From Mucilaginibacter oryzae (lineage in GTDB: Bacteria > Bacteroidota > Bacteroidia > Sphingobacteriales > Sphingobacteriaceae), in contig NZ_QGHA01000001.1 in the NCBI RefSeq assembly GCF_003148845.1, positions 310,001 through 374,000 on the forward strand: a stretch of DNA of 64,000 nt, given 5' to 3'. The position numbers were made by a program, and so were the translations under genes. Below the pieces are notes generated by a model. That model was not told the DNA's origin and did not search any database. It saw only the letters and a program-made list of their open reading frames with translations. Shown piece after piece: positions 36,895 to 47,757 of the stretch (position 1 is its first letter; each line of letters begins with the position of its first letter).

Positions 36895-36945
36895 AATAAA
36901 TAACCGGGATGACCGTTTTTCACGGTTGCTCCTGGTTTATTTATT
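36895..36945. terminator. Bidirectional terminator between convergent genes
   Basis: A long imperfect hairpin: AATAAATAA and TTATTTATT form the base, with ACCGT/ACGGT and CC/GG pairs inside and a T-rich loop. Its ends supply T-runs for both strands. It lies between the alpha/beta hydrolase and the rhamnosidase genes. Confidence 0.65.
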
Positions 36946-37012
36946 ATCCCCTGTTTGATCCGGCAACTTGTTTTAAAAACTGCCGGACCAGATAATGGAT
37001 AATTACAGTCTC

Positions 37013-39331
37013 CTATACCTTTTTCACAGCTTTGATAATATAACTACCTGATGCTACACGAAATAAAATGTGGTCATTAATCCGGCCTAAATATTTTAAA
37101 ACAGCCGTGTTATCAACGGGTTTTTTGTTTGACCATACGGTGTGTTTATTGCAGCTAATCTGAACAACCTGATCTGCCGGGACACCAATAACAGCTTCTG
37201 TTCCCGGCGGTACAAGGACGGTCATATTAAAACCGGCGGCCGAGTTTTCAAAACTGGTTTTAATTACTCCTCGCACAGACTGAACCGTTGCCGAACCTAT
37301 TTTTACAGCGCCTGGATTGGGCACGATCTGGAATAATTTATAGCCCGGCTCAAGGGGAGCTATACCGCACAGATATTGAGATAGTAAAGTTAACGCACCG
37401 CCACTCCAGGCATGGTTGGTAGTACCGCCTCCATAACCTTCTTCGCCAATGCCCCAGCCTTCAAACAGGGTTACATAACCCGGGTTATTCACCATGCTGC
37501 CAAAACGCTTTTTCATTCTGGCTATAGCCTCATCTGCATACCCCATCTGAAACATCGCTTCTAAAACGTATTTCTCCATATACGGGCTGGCGTGCTCTTC
37601 TGTTTTAAATACTTGCAACAGCGCGGGATATTTATCCTGATCTGCGATGCCCGAAACTACGGCAACGGCCTGGCTGCGGTCGTCCGTTTTTCCTTTATAG
37701 TCCGGGTGCCGGTAAGCCGTGCCATCCCAAAACCTGGTGTTGAAAACGGTTTTAATGCGCTGCATGTCCCGCCGGTATTCGGCGGCATCGTCTTTCAAAT
37801 TGAGCGTTTCTGCCATATTCAAAGCGCCTTTCAATGCTAAATAATAGAAGCCGTTGGTCATCAGTTCCATATCGATCTCGGTACCCCAATCGCCCCATGA
37901 CCAGCCCCCTTTACGGAATTTAACCGAGCCGTCATCATTCCGCTTCCATATTTTCAGATATTTTCTTACGCCCGGGTACAGGTCAGCAACAGGCTTTTTA
38001 TCGCCGGTGTTCAGGTAGTAATTCCAGAATCCGTAATAGCCAACGCTGGTCAGCATCTGGATCGGTAATTCATCTTTATAGTTTCCGGCCGGGATGGGCG
38101 AAAACAAAGTACTGTCTGCCCGCTGCCAGCCAATCAGTTCGTACATGCCTTTTCTAAACAGCAAATGGCTTTTGGTATCCAGCGCATAAAATGCCTCGCC
38201 CGATTCGTTTACCTCATCGCCCCACCATTGGGCGCGTTCGCGGTCGGGGCAATCCATATAATTGTCGCGCATGGTAATATAAAGCGTGCGTAATGATTTC
38301 TGCCATATGTTATTTAAAAAATCATCCGAACTGGTAAAGTTTCCGGCAAAGGTGGTGTTGTAGCCCGTTTCCCGGTATTTAAGTTCCAGAACTTTTACGC
38401 CGGCCGGAATTTTATAAGTTACGGTTTGGCCATTCATCCAGCCATAGCTTTCGTAAGCCTGAATCCCGTTACGCGTTACGTATTGCGCATATACATTAGG
38501 GGCACCGCCGCCGTTAAAATCTTCCGTCTTCATTTCGATGACTTTACCTTCGGTTGCTTCAACTTTCAGATAAGGAGTTACCTGTAAATTAGAGGGCAGC
38601 TTGCAAATGATCATGGTATCTTTACCCGATTGAAACGGAAAAGCCGGCGCTGAACTATAAGGTAACAATTTGGAATCCTTCCATTGCGGTATCGGCCTTA
38701 GCACCAAATTATTCCAGGGAGCCGCGGATGCGGGGCCCATCACTTTAGCATTATTCCATTTAACGGTTGAATAATTAGCCGTGTACCAGTTAGCAATATC
38801 ATTCCCCGCGTCGAATTTGATGCTTGATTCGGCTAAACGAAAATTAGGCAGCGGAGGCGGACAAGTGCCATATGCGGGGTGACGTATCACCTTCCACGAC
38901 GTGTCGCTTAACACCTTGAACTCAGGAGTTATACATTCAAATAGTAAACCGGGCTGGCCGCTACTGATATGTGAAAAGCCGTCTTTGCCAAAGTACCAGC
39001 CTAATACCGCAATTGTATTCCTGCCATTTACCAGGTATTTTGCAATATCCACCTCGTCGTAATAGGTATCTTTCGAATTCGGTCCGCGTTTTAGCCCACC
39101 CTCAAATATTACCATCCTGCCATTGATCCACAACCAATATTTCGTATCGATAGCAATTTTTGCCAAAGCCCTGGCAGGTACTTTACCGGTAAAAAAATCT
39201 TCACGATAGCAATACCAGGCATTGGGCTCATCCCTGGCATTGGGATCAGCAATCCATTTGGCCTGCCATGGTGTTTGCGCGCTTAGGGCCAATGGCACAA
39301 CCAGCAAGAACAATAGTATAATTTTCTTCAT
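37013..39331 (-). CDS. Alpha-L-rhamnosidase-like glycoside hydrolase (GH78 type)
   Basis: About 772 residues with a signal peptide (MKKIILLFLLVVPLALSAQ), which fixes the start at 39331 rather than 39376. N-terminal beta domains (WQAKWIADPNA, YWLWINGRMVIFEGG) precede an (alpha/alpha)6 barrel with the acidic motif DCPDRERAQWWGDE, matching the GH78 site where Asp/Glu residues act, and the late TTNHAWSGGALTLLSQYLCGI stretch before a C-terminal beta domain. Releases terminal L-rhamnose or a similar sugar in the periplasm. It stands alone, without SusCD neighbours in the same operon. Confidence 0.85.
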   Translation of the reverse strand: MKKIILLFLLVVPLALSAQTPWQAKWIADPNARDEPNAWYCYREDFFTGKVPARALAKIAIDTKYWLWINGRMVIFEGGLKRGPNSKDTYYDEVDIAKYLVNGRNTIAVLGWYFGKDGFSHISSGQPGLLFECITPEFKVLSDTSWKVIRHPAYGTCPPPLPNFRLAESSIKFDAGNDIANWYTANYSTVKWNNAKVMGPASAAPWNNLVLRPIPQWKDSKLLPYSSAPAFPFQSGKDTMIICKLPSNLQVTPYLKVEATEGKVIEMKTEDFNGGGAPNVYAQYVTRNGIQAYESYGWMNGQTVTYKIPAGVKVLELKYRETGYNTTFAGNFTSSDDFLNNIWQKSLRTLYITMRDNYMDCPDRERAQWWGDEVNESGEAFYALDTKSHLLFRKGMYELIGWQRADSTLFSPIPAGNYKDELPIQMLTSVGYYGFWNYYLNTGDKKPVADLYPGVRKYLKIWKRNDDGSVKFRKGGWSWGDWGTEIDMELMTNGFYYLALKGALNMAETLNLKDDAAEYRRDMQRIKTVFNTRFWDGTAYRHPDYKGKTDDRSQAVAVVSGIADQDKYPALLQVFKTEEHASPYMEKYVLEAMFQMGYADEAIARMKKRFGSMVNNPGYVTLFEGWGIGEEGYGGGTTNHAWSGGALTLLSQYLCGIAPLEPGYKLFQIVPNPGAVKIGSATVQSVRGVIKTSFENSAAGFNMTVLVPPGTEAVIGVPADQVVQISCNKHTVWSNKKPVDNTAVLKYLGRINDHILFRVASGSYIIKAVKKV

Positions 39332-39660
39332 ATTAAAACCTTCAAGGGTCTTTTTACCGGTTACCTGATTAAACATTGTTCAGCACCAGATCATTCGGCT
39401 TTTGAAAACCTGTTAATCGGCATTAAACAATAAAATCATAATCTCCTCAAAAGAACCTTGGAGCAATAATAATATTTACTTTCCATAATCCTGTCCCTAT
39501 CACTCTTTCAGATGGTGGTTATTTTCAAGGTGCTCCCATCTCATAATTTTAGCTAAAACTGCTCCCCTCGCGGTTGGATGGCGACGTCGGAAGTTCCGCT
39601 TTGTTGCTGATAGTTCCTGGCAGATTTACTTTGTAAGCACGGTCGGCGCAAAGCGAGCGG
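39332..39660. other. Spacer upstream of the rhamnosidase gene
   Basis: 329 bp. No gene or clear hairpin. Contains the rhamnosidase promoter region on its left and the 3' flank of the PqiA-like gene on its right. Confidence 0.5.
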
Positions 39661-40953
39661 TCAAAATCCGTCGTTCGGCGACACGCGTTTTAAAATATAG
39701 GTAAGCAGGGCAGCAAACAGCACATAACCGGCAAAAATGAAATATCCCGGCTGTAATGAAGTTCCGTTAGCTGTAATTACATTTAATGATGCTGTGTGAA
39801 TGTTGAGGCTGGAAAGCTGGCTTTTCAGGATGCCGTTTAACCCTATATAGGTCATCAACATACCAACAATCATCACATCCGACATATCCCATTTGCCAAG
39901 TTCAAAAGTGAGATAGCGCACAATGCCGTTACGGCCCAATTTTTTGGGGCTGAATACGTAGATACCCTTGGCAATAAGCCGGAGTAGTGGCAACACAAGT
40001 ATGAATAACAAAATAAGCACCCCAACCAAAATAGCATCGGGTTTGGGTTGCGCTATCAGTGTTTCAACAATTCCGAGTATGCTTTTGCTCTGGTAAAACA
40101 GCACCTGATTTTTAAACTCCACATCGCCGTTCAGCAGGGCCAGATGTAAAGATTGGATCCTGGCATCTACCTCAACTACCGGTAACAGGCTGCCCGTAGC
40201 CAGCATTACAAATGCAAACAGCAAAGCGAAAATGAATAAAGGCGTTTGTAAATGCACCTGCTTACGTAAGGCAAACCAAAGCAACAAGGCAACTATTACA
40301 CAACCCAGCATGATACATACGTATTGCACAAGCTGAATTTTCAGCTCGGCAAGCTTCTGGTCAATACGGTTGTTAAAAGCTATAGGGTCAGCTACTTTAT
40401 ACTTTTTGTAAACATATTTGGTAACTGTATAGTTAGCTACGCTTACGCTATCGTAAATCTGGCTGGTTAGCTGGTTAACTTTACTCCCTGCAATATTTTT
40501 TAGCCGCTTTTCGCTTTCGGGACTGCTAATTTTGGCTACCACGGTTTTTGCGAAGGGCTTTACCTGGGCCTGTAATTCGGCAGAATCAACAAGGGTATTA
40601 AAGGCTAATTTTTTCAACTTCCCCCCCAACCCTTTCTGGGGCTTATTGATCTCGGCTACGGTTTTGCTTACCAGTCCGTGCATTTCTTTTTCAACCATCA
40701 CCAGCATATCGTGTTGCTGGGCTTTGGTAATATGGAAATCCTGGATCTGGTCACTCAAAACTTCGGTAATACGGTCGCGCCACTGATCAATCGAAAATAA
40801 GCCGAAGGTAACGCTGTTGGATAAGCTGTAATCTTCTTTTACCTGTTCGCGTTCCGCAGAGATATCGGCCAGCCGGTATCCCGAATAAGCGGCCCCTGCC
40901 AGTAATATGCTGAGCCCGATAAGCATGATAATATTTAAAACGGTGTATTTCAT
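39661..40953 (-). CDS. PqiA-domain inner-membrane protein, downstream paralogue
   Basis: About 430 residues. One N-terminal membrane helix, a long periplasmic-looking alpha-helical region (about 35-215), then four membrane helices that match the PqiA domain: LLFAFVMLATGSLLPVVEV, LIAQPKPDAILVGVLILLFILVLPLLRLIAKGIYVFSP, KWDMSDVMIVGMLMTYIG and a closing helix. PqiA proteins work with MCE-type lipid-transfer proteins in other bacteria, but none is encoded here. ATG 40953 is preferred because it sits one base after the upstream paralogue's stop codon. Confidence 0.75.
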   Translation of the reverse strand: MKYTVLNIIMLIGLSILLAGAAYSGYRLADISAEREQVKEDYSLSNSVTFGLFSIDQWRDRITEVLSDQIQDFHITKAQQHDMLVMVEKEMHGLVSKTVAEINKPQKGLGGKLKKLAFNTLVDSAELQAQVKPFAKTVVAKISSPESEKRLKNIAGSKVNQLTSQIYDSVSVANYTVTKYVYKKYKVADPIAFNNRIDQKLAELKIQLVQYVCIMLGCVIVALLLWFALRKQVHLQTPLFIFALLFAFVMLATGSLLPVVEVDARIQSLHLALLNGDVEFKNQVLFYQSKSILGIVETLIAQPKPDAILVGVLILLFILVLPLLRLIAKGIYVFSPKKLGRNGIVRYLTFELGKWDMSDVMIVGMLMTYIGLNGILKSQLSSLNIHTASLNVITANGTSLQPGYFIFAGYVLFAALLTYILKRVSPNDGF

Positions 40954-40954
40954 G

Positions 40955-42256
40955 TTAGTGGGCATCGTGTGGGGTAATATATTTCAGAATGGTTGATAAG
41001 ATCAGCCCATACAATACAAAGCTGATAAAAATAATATAGCCGGGCTGTAAGGCCGTGTTATTGGTGGTAATGAGGGTAAGATCCTGGCCGCGGATGTTGA
41101 GCATGGCAAGTTGTTTATCAAGTAAACCATTCAAACCAATGTAAGTCATCAAAACGGCTATCACAATCACATCAGCCATGCTCCATTTTCCGGATTGAAA
41201 AGCAAAGTACTTGATCACCCGGTTTTCGGCCAGCTTCCTTTTACTTAATAAATGAATGCCGGTAGATGATAATTTCATAACCGGGAACAGGATGCTGAAA
41301 CAAAGGATGAGGATGCCCACGGCAATGGAATCGACGGCGGGCTGTTTTACCAAAACCTCCACCACTCCCAAAATGCTTTTACTTTCGTAAAAAAGCACCT
41401 GATCTTTAAATGAAACGTGCTCGCCAAGCAACATAAAATCCAGCTTCTTGATGCGGCAATCCACCTCTATCATTGATGCGCTGAGCCCCACAGCAAGAAG
41501 GATAAAGGCAAACAGTAACGACAGGATAAATAGCGTGCCATGAAGCTCGGTACGTTTACGCAGCACCCACCACAAACCCAATACCAGCACTATACAGCCC
41601 AGCATAAAAAAGCAGTAACGGTACATCTGTACGCGGATTTCCTGTAAAAGGCCATCAAGTTTATTATTCAACTCATCTTTAGAATGTACGTGGTATTTGC
41701 GGTACATGCCATCAAACAAGGCACGGTTGGCCCGCAATGCGCTATCAATACTTTCGCTGTGCTGCAACTGCGTAAACTTGCCCATGGCCATGTTGCTCAG
41801 TTTGTTTTTTTGATGCGGATTATCGGCTTTAGCTATGATTGAGCGCGCCAGTCCGGGTACCTGGGCTTTAACCTTATCTGTTTTAACAAAGGTTTTTATA
41901 GCAAGCTTCCTGATCTTTCCGATCAGGCTTTGAGGCTTCTTTTCAACCATGGCCTCAGCTTTATTAATCAGGGCGTACAAAACCGATTCAACCTCGGTTT
42001 GTAATTCCCGCTTCTGCTTAGGTGTGAGCTTAAAATGCTTCACCTGCTTGTTTACAATACCGGATACCTCATCACGCCATTGATCTACAGACAATAATCC
42101 ATAGGAGATATTGTTGATGTTCGAATGATCGAGCTTAATATTTTCCTGCCGGGCAGATAATTGGTGCAGCTGAAAACCAAAAAAGCCCTCAAGCGCCAAT
42201 AGTATAAACAGGCCGGATATAAGTAAAAGTTTGGGTAGATATTTTGGGTTAGTCAA
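40955..42256 (-). CDS. PqiA-domain inner-membrane protein, upstream paralogue
   Basis: 433 residues, the same architecture as the next gene: N-terminal helix, a roughly 180-residue helical extracytoplasmic segment (QWRDEVSGIVNKQVKHFKLT versus QWRDRITEVLSDQIQDFHIT in the partner), then the four-helix PqiA block with FPVMKLSSTGIHLLS, GKWSMADVIVIAVLMTYIGLNGLL and LQPGYIIFISFVLYG. The pair is a tandem duplication that has diverged, and is translated as one operon. Possibly they form a heterodimer. Confidence 0.75.
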   Translation of the reverse strand: MTNPKYLPKLLLISGLFILLALEGFFGFQLHQLSARQENIKLDHSNINNISYGLLSVDQWRDEVSGIVNKQVKHFKLTPKQKRELQTEVESVLYALINKAEAMVEKKPQSLIGKIRKLAIKTFVKTDKVKAQVPGLARSIIAKADNPHQKNKLSNMAMGKFTQLQHSESIDSALRANRALFDGMYRKYHVHSKDELNNKLDGLLQEIRVQMYRYCFFMLGCIVLVLGLWWVLRKRTELHGTLFILSLLFAFILLAVGLSASMIEVDCRIKKLDFMLLGEHVSFKDQVLFYESKSILGVVEVLVKQPAVDSIAVGILILCFSILFPVMKLSSTGIHLLSKRKLAENRVIKYFAFQSGKWSMADVIVIAVLMTYIGLNGLLDKQLAMLNIRGQDLTLITTNNTALQPGYIIFISFVLYGLILSTILKYITPHDAH

Positions 42257-42590
42257 GACTTAATTGGTAAAAAAATTCGCATAATTACAGGTTCAGCATT
42301 AAACCATATAATATCATGCCATTTCAATTTCTTACCTGAATCGGGGTTTTAATCCGCTTTCTGTACTTTTTTCCGAACATTTAAAAAGTCACCTTATATC
42401 ATTCACCGGATGGCTTTCGCCCCCTACCGGATCCTGCGCCCGATTTCCAAACTATAAACCGTGTCCTTTTGATCGACCAAAAAGGGGATGGCAATTTCAC
42501 TTAATCCATTCACCCAATTAGTGTTACCCGGCTTAATTCAGGTAACTGCCAGGCTAATGTGTGAGACCCCAATTAATACGGAAAACAGTT
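42257..42590. other. Spacer between the first TPR kinase and the PqiA pair
   Basis: 334 bp. No reading frame or strong terminator recognised; it should carry the 3' end of the kinase transcript and the promoter of the PqiA-like genes. Confidence 0.5.
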
Positions 42591-44867
42591 TTAAGCCGCT
42601 TCAAACTCATCGCTATTAATGCCCATAGCCGTATTTAAAGGAAACGCTATGTGGATATGAAGCCCCTTATCGCTCGTTAAGGTAAACGTTCCGCCAAGTT
42701 GTTCGCTCAAGCCCTTCATCAGGTTCATACCAAGCGAATTTAAGCTGCCTTCATCAAACCCTTCGGGCAGGCCTATGCCGTTATCCGCTATCATCAGTGT
42801 ACAATTATGCGCGGTATCGCGTTGCAGTATAATGCTTACTGTACCAAACCTTTTGTCGGGAAAAGCATATTTGATGGCATTGGTTACCGCTTCGTTCAGG
42901 ATTAAACCAAGCGGAACGGCCTGCGCTACGTCAAGATTAACCTCATCTGTCTCAATCAGGAAGCGGATGTTTTTATCTATATCAAAACATTCGCGCATGT
43001 ACGATACCAGTTCATGCACATACCACTTCATGTCGATAGTGGCCAGGCTGTCGGACTGGTAAAGTTTTTGGTGAATCAGCGACATCGCGTACATCCGGTG
43101 CTGGCTGTTTCGTATCGCATCCATCGCATCCTGGTTGTTGATATAGGCCGATTGTGTATTTAACAGACTGATCACGATCTGCAGGTTGTTTTTAACCCGA
43201 TGATGGATCTCCCTAAGCAGCCATTCTTTTTCGCTGAGCACTTTCTTCAGGGTATCATACTGCCGGTTAATTTCTTCCTGTTTAGCCTGGAGCAAGGCAT
43301 TGCTTTTCTGTTTTAAACGATAACGGTTATAAATCAGGGCAAGCAGTAATAACAACAATGCCACGGCGCCCGCAATAACCTGTTTTATGGTGTTATCTTT
43401 TCGGATGGTTTCGGCCTGCAGGTTATTTTTTTGGGTAAGCAGTTTGATATTCCTGTCTTTTTGATCGGTTTCAAACTGTATTTGCAGGCTGCTGATCTGG
43501 TTAGCCTTATCAGCGTTAAAAACGGAATCGGAAAGCGATTTATACAATTTATAATGCGTGATGGCTGATTTGAGGTTACCGGCTGTAGAGTCGGCCAGGT
43601 ACCATTGCAACTGGTTTTCAGACCGGAACAGGTTATTGCCGGTAGATTTTTGAAGATCATCCTGTTTTTTTAAAAAAGGATAAATTTCTTTGAGATTTTT
43701 AGTTACAACCATATAACGGATTATCGAGCTGTACAGATAAACGAGGTTAGCATCGTCGTCAGGTAGCTTTTCCTGAAAGGAGCGCAGTTTACGATAATAC
43801 GGGGCAGCTTTGGCATAATCGCGCATGCTCATATAGGTATTAAAATAAATATAAGGTATGCGCAGCTTCATCTGTACTTCGGTAGGCGGGTATTTTTGTT
43901 CTATCACGGCTAACAGGTCAAGCGCTTTCCGGTATTGTTTTAACCTTACCCATGATGTGGCCATATTGGATAATATGGTTTGCATATACCCGGCGTCATT
44001 ATATTTTTGCGCGATGTTTTTTGCTTTTTCCCAGTATAAAAGCGCTTCTTTATCCTGTTTTAAAAAATAGTAGGTTAGCGCGATGTGGTTATATATCGAA
44101 CTCAGCTGCAAACTGTTATCGCCTAAAGATTCAGCCGTTTGGGCAGATAAGAGTTCATATTTTATCGATAAATGGTAATTTCCCAACTGCGTGTAAACAT
44201 TGCCCATCAGGTTATAAACGCCCTGTAAATCCCGGAAACCAATCTGTTTGTAGATTGCCAAAGCCTGTTCCAGCGCCGTAAGGGCTTCCGATGCCCGGCC
44301 CCTTAAGTGCAGGTAGTCGCCGGTGTATTTCAACGCTGTCGCTTCCTTTTCCCTGTCACCTGCTTCATGATACAACCGGGTGGCTTTTTCCTCCAGTTGA
44401 AGTTTATGGGCAATGCCTTCGTTTTCATTATCATAAAATTGGGCTTCCGCTTCGTAGCATTGCGCCTGCTCAACTAACAGTTTGTGCTTTTGGGCAAAAA
44501 CCAGGGCTGCGGCTACACTGGCCTGCGCTTTTTTCTTATCGCCGGCTTCGTTTCTTATTTTCCCATCCAGTAACAGCGCCCTTGCTTCGCCGGCTTCAAG
44601 GCTTTCCTTCCTGCTTAAATTTAGCGCAATATTTTTTAACAGCATGGCGCTGTCCAGGTCTGCTTTCAGTTCGCCCGGTTTGTTAAGATATTGCTCCGAC
44701 AACCTTAAATAAAGATCAATCTGCATTTTCACGTCACTTGCAACAGCTAAATTTTTTCGCAGCTCTGTTATATTATCGTGCCGTTGTGAACGGGCCGATA
44801 AAATTGTAAATAATAGCCCCGTTAAAATGATGATCCTTTTTTGAGTTTTACAGAAGCTGATTTTCAT
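42591..44867 (-). CDS. TPR sensor histidine kinase, HisKA_2 type (kinase 1)
   Basis: 758 residues. Signal peptide, then about 450 residues of tetratricopeptide-like repeats facing the periplasm (for example [29 protein letters not shown]), one membrane helix ([18 protein letters not shown], about 505-522), a coiled coil and a HisKA_2 domain with [16 protein letters not shown] (His555/556), then a HATPase with N box [17 protein letters not shown] and G box [10 protein letters not shown]. Autophosphorylates in response to an unknown envelope signal. No response regulator is adjacent; kinase 2 at 54514 is a close paralogue and has one. Confidence 0.93.
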   Translation of the reverse strand: MKISFCKTQKRIIILTGLLFTILSARSQRHDNITELRKNLAVASDVKMQIDLYLRLSEQYLNKPGELKADLDSAMLLKNIALNLSRKESLEAGEARALLLDGKIRNEAGDKKKAQASVAAALVFAQKHKLLVEQAQCYEAEAQFYDNENEGIAHKLQLEEKATRLYHEAGDREKEATALKYTGDYLHLRGRASEALTALEQALAIYKQIGFRDLQGVYNLMGNVYTQLGNYHLSIKYELLSAQTAESLGDNSLQLSSIYNHIALTYYFLKQDKEALLYWEKAKNIAQKYNDAGYMQTILSNMATSWVRLKQYRKALDLLAVIEQKYPPTEVQMKLRIPYIYFNTYMSMRDYAKAAPYYRKLRSFQEKLPDDDANLVYLYSSIIRYMVVTKNLKEIYPFLKKQDDLQKSTGNNLFRSENQLQWYLADSTAGNLKSAITHYKLYKSLSDSVFNADKANQISSLQIQFETDQKDRNIKLLTQKNNLQAETIRKDNTIKQVIAGAVALLLLLLALIYNRYRLKQKSNALLQAKQEEINRQYDTLKKVLSEKEWLLREIHHRVKNNLQIVISLLNTQSAYINNQDAMDAIRNSQHRMYAMSLIHQKLYQSDSLATIDMKWYVHELVSYMRECFDIDKNIRFLIETDEVNLDVAQAVPLGLILNEAVTNAIKYAFPDKRFGTVSIILQRDTAHNCTLMIADNGIGLPEGFDEGSLNSLGMNLMKGLSEQLGGTFTLTSDKGLHIHIAFPLNTAMGINSDEFEAA

Positions 44868-44918
44868 GTTGAAAGCGATTTAAATACCCGTTTTAAGCCG
44901 GTGTTCAAAAATAACAAA

Positions 44919-44956
44919 CTCCTCCCGGTGCAAAGACGTAGCTTCACCGGCAGGAG
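44919..44956. terminator. Bidirectional intrinsic terminator
   Basis: CTCCTCCCGGTG (44919-44930) pairs with CACCGGCAGGAG (44945-44956) with one mismatch; CG then six T follow on the plus strand, and T-rich sequence follows on the minus strand. It ends the transcript of the alpha/beta hydrolase at 45004. Confidence 0.8.
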
Positions 44957-45003
44957 CGTTTTTTATGAAATTGTTGCCTATGCCGCCTCCAAGCGGCAAA
45001 GTA

Positions 45004-45777
45004 TTATTTTCCGTTGGCTGCGGCTTCAATAACTGCGGCCACGGCCTTGGGTTGGGTCATGAACAGGGTGTGCCCGCCTGTTACCCCGGTAACTTTCGCG
45101 TTGGCGCGTTTGTACATGGTATCTTCAAGCCCCATATTAATAGTTTCGTCATTGGATGGTTTTATGGCATAAACCGGCTTGCTTTTCCAGGCTGCCACGC
45201 TTACCTTATCGGTAAATGCTTTTACAGTGAGCGGGATTTGCGAATCATACATAAAGTCTGATTTTTCTTTTGTCTGACCGTTGGCAAAAGTTTCCTGAAA
45301 AGTGGCTTTGCCTAAATAAACATTTCCTTTAGCATCAGGCGGCAGGATACCTTTGGGTTGTTCTTTAACTGTTTGTACCAGATCAAGCGTTGATTCGCCG
45401 GCATCGGGGATGAATGCGGCTACATAAACCAGGCTTTTAACGTTATCGGCTTTGCCTGCCTCTGTAATTACTGTACCTCCCCAGGAGTGGCCTACTAAAA
45501 CCACCGGTCCGTCCTGGCGTTCCAAAGCGAAATTTGTTGCTGCCACATCATCTGCCAGCGAACTGGTGGGGTTTTGTACCAGGGTAACTTTGTACCCGTC
45601 TTTCACCAGTATTTTGTACACAGCTTCCCAGCCTGATGCATCGGCAAAAGCGCCATGCACAATAACAATGTTTTTAATACCGGCAGCTTGCGCCCTCGTT
45701 TTTGCCGGATTAACTGTTGATACTAAAATGGCCACTGCTGCAGCGGCTATCATTTTGATGGTAAATTTTGTTTTCAT
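45004..45777 (-). CDS. Exported alpha/beta hydrolase
   Basis: About 257 residues with a signal peptide; the start at 45777 (MKTKFTIKM) fits it better than 45795. IVIVHGAFADASGWEAVY (oxyanion region), GHSWGGTVI (nucleophile), an acid in KPSNDETIN and the histidine in GGHTLF make a complete hydrolase triad. Similar bacterial enzymes are carboxylesterases of unknown substrate. Lies 139 bp downstream of the sigma-54 activator on the same strand, so may share its transcript, and ends at a strong terminator. Confidence 0.87.
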   Translation of the reverse strand: MKTKFTIKMIAAAAVAILVSTVNPAKTRAQAAGIKNIVIVHGAFADASGWEAVYKILVKDGYKVTLVQNPTSSLADDVAATNFALERQDGPVVLVGHSWGGTVITEAGKADNVKSLVYVAAFIPDAGESTLDLVQTVKEQPKGILPPDAKGNVYLGKATFQETFANGQTKEKSDFMYDSQIPLTVKAFTDKVSVAAWKSKPVYAIKPSNDETINMGLEDTMYKRANAKVTGVTGGHTLFMTQPKAVAAVIEAAANGK

Positions 45778-45916
45778 GTTTCGATTATCTGCCATAGCGA
45801 TAATCTACAAACATGCCTTTATTTAAAATTTTGATTTTCAATAATTTGCAACCATTTCAAAACTAAACATTATTACGGCATTCCGTCAATTTATGAAAGC
45901 CATGAACCTAATAGCG

Positions 45917-47692
45917 CTAAAAATGCTGTTTGTTTAATCCTAATTTTTTTATTTTGGAGTTGAGCGTTGTAGCAGGTACCCCCAATAATTTAGCGGCGCC
46001 ATGTGGCCCCGAAACCCTCCCCTTGCATAATTGAAGTACAGCGAAGATATGATCACGTTCATTTTCTTCAATGGTTTTGATCTGCTGTTTTGTACCCGTC
46101 CCGTTAACCATTGTTTTGCCGGTTACCGGGATATTCATTTCGTTAATAACCGGGCCGCTGTTTAGTAGAATCTGCCGCTGTATCAGGTGTTCCATTTCCC
46201 GGATATTGCCCGGCCAGTTATAATGGATCATTTGCTTTATTGCTTTTTTTGAGAAACCGGCCTTCTGCTTACCAAACTTTGTTAAAAAAAAGTTGGCCAG
46301 TAGCGGAATGTCTTCGCTGCGCTCCCTTAATGGGGGCAGGTTGATTGGAAACACATGCAGCCTGTAATATAGGTCCTGCCTGAACCGCCCCTGCTCCACC
46401 TCGGTTATCAAATCCCTGTTTGTCGCAGAAATAATCCTCACATCTGTTTTTATGGTGGCCTTGCCGCCAACTCTTTCTATTTCTTTCTCCTGCAATGCCC
46501 TTAGCAACTTTACCTGCAACTCTAAAGGCAGTTCGCCAATTTCATCAAGAAACAGTGTTCCGTTATTGGCTAGTTCAAATTTGCCTATGCGTTGCTCAGT
46601 CGCTCCTGTAAATGAGCCTTTTTCATGGCCAAACAATTCGCTTTCTATCAGGTTAGCCGGTATGGCGGCACAGTTTACGCTGATCATCGGGTTGTTTTTC
46701 CTGGCTGATGCCGCATGTATGGTTTTGGCGATCAGTTCTTTGCCTGTTCCCGTTTCTCCGGTAATCAAAACCGTCGAGTCGGACTGAACTACCTGATCCA
46801 TCAGTGCGAAAACCTTATTCATTTTTGGCCCAGCTCCAATAATCTGCGGGTAGTTACCCGAGCTTGTTTGCTGCTGGCCTGTATAGATGCTTCCTGTTTC
46901 CTGCTTTTCGCTAAAAGCGCGGAACTCCTCCAGTTGTAATTTAAAACTCGCATTCATTGCCGGAAACAAGTCGGCCGCTTTATTTAAAAAGTCCTCCAGC
47001 GTATCTGCTTCGTTTAACACGGCCAATTTTTCGTTCAATTCGAAAAGTTGTGTAGCGGCTGCTTCAGGTCCGGCCTCATCATCTTGGTTAAACGGCCTGC
47101 TCAATTTTTCCGTTGGAGATACCACGTTGATTTGTTGCGAACGCTGCCGGGTAAAAAAAACAATATCAGCAAACAGATCGGCAATGTTGCTGCAAAACGT
47201 CAGGCACTCAGCGCTAAAATCCCGGGCGTGGTTATGCAATTCCAGTGTCCCTAAAATCTTGTTTTCCACCTCAAGCGGAATATAACAGTGAAACAGGTAA
47301 CCAGCCTCACCATTAATAAGACAATGATTTTGGTTTTCTTCTTCCAGCCACTCATCTTTCGACTTAATTACCGGAAACGAAAATTCGGCGACAGTTTTTT
47401 GTGCAGCCTTAAGTTCGCAGGGCTGATTGATCACCGCTGTGCGCGGCTCATCCATACCATCTGCAATGGTTGAAACATAAGCTTCGCTGATCACTGTAAT
47501 CTTTTCATCGTAAATTAACAGCGCCGCGCAATCTATTGAAAAAAGCGGGTGCAGCCTCCTGAAAACGATATCCAGAAGCTCGGCCAACCCGAGCGTGCTG
47601 CCAAGTAAGGGTATGCCTTCAAGGTGAACCGGGGCGTTTGAACCGGATGGGCTGTTTATACGGGAAGAAAGAGATTGGATTGTGCCATGCAT
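45917..47692 (-). CDS. Sigma-54-dependent transcriptional activator with GAF-like sensor (activator 1)
   Basis: 591 residues. N-terminal GAF-like domain (about 20-190) with no receiver domain, a linker, then the AAA+ core: Walker A GETGTGKE (about 312-319), the sigma-54 contact loop as GSFTGA (359-364, Ser instead of the usual Ala), Walker [11 protein letters not shown], and R-finger region. The C-terminal Fis-type helix-turn-helix reads [24 protein letters not shown]. Binds upstream sites and remodels RpoN-polymerase. It is divergent from the seven-gene operon and a sigma-54 promoter lies between them, so it is the likely controller. Confidence 0.93.
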   Translation of the reverse strand: MHGTIQSLSSRINSPSGSNAPVHLEGIPLLGSTLGLAELLDIVFRRLHPLFSIDCAALLIYDEKITVISEAYVSTIADGMDEPRTAVINQPCELKAAQKTVAEFSFPVIKSKDEWLEEENQNHCLINGEAGYLFHCYIPLEVENKILGTLELHNHARDFSAECLTFCSNIADLFADIVFFTRQRSQQINVVSPTEKLSRPFNQDDEAGPEAAATQLFELNEKLAVLNEADTLEDFLNKAADLFPAMNASFKLQLEEFRAFSEKQETGSIYTGQQQTSSGNYPQIIGAGPKMNKVFALMDQVVQSDSTVLITGETGTGKELIAKTIHAASARKNNPMISVNCAAIPANLIESELFGHEKGSFTGATEQRIGKFELANNGTLFLDEIGELPLELQVKLLRALQEKEIERVGGKATIKTDVRIISATNRDLITEVEQGRFRQDLYYRLHVFPINLPPLRERSEDIPLLANFFLTKFGKQKAGFSKKAIKQMIHYNWPGNIREMEHLIQRQILLNSGPVINEMNIPVTGKTMVNGTGTKQQIKTIEENERDHIFAVLQLCKGRVSGPHGAAKLLGVPATTLNSKIKKLGLNKQHF

Positions 47693-47757
47693 ATGCTTGC
47701 CTGTTTCAAATGATACTTGCTGCAGTATATAAAAAGAAGATGGTAGTGTGCCAAATA

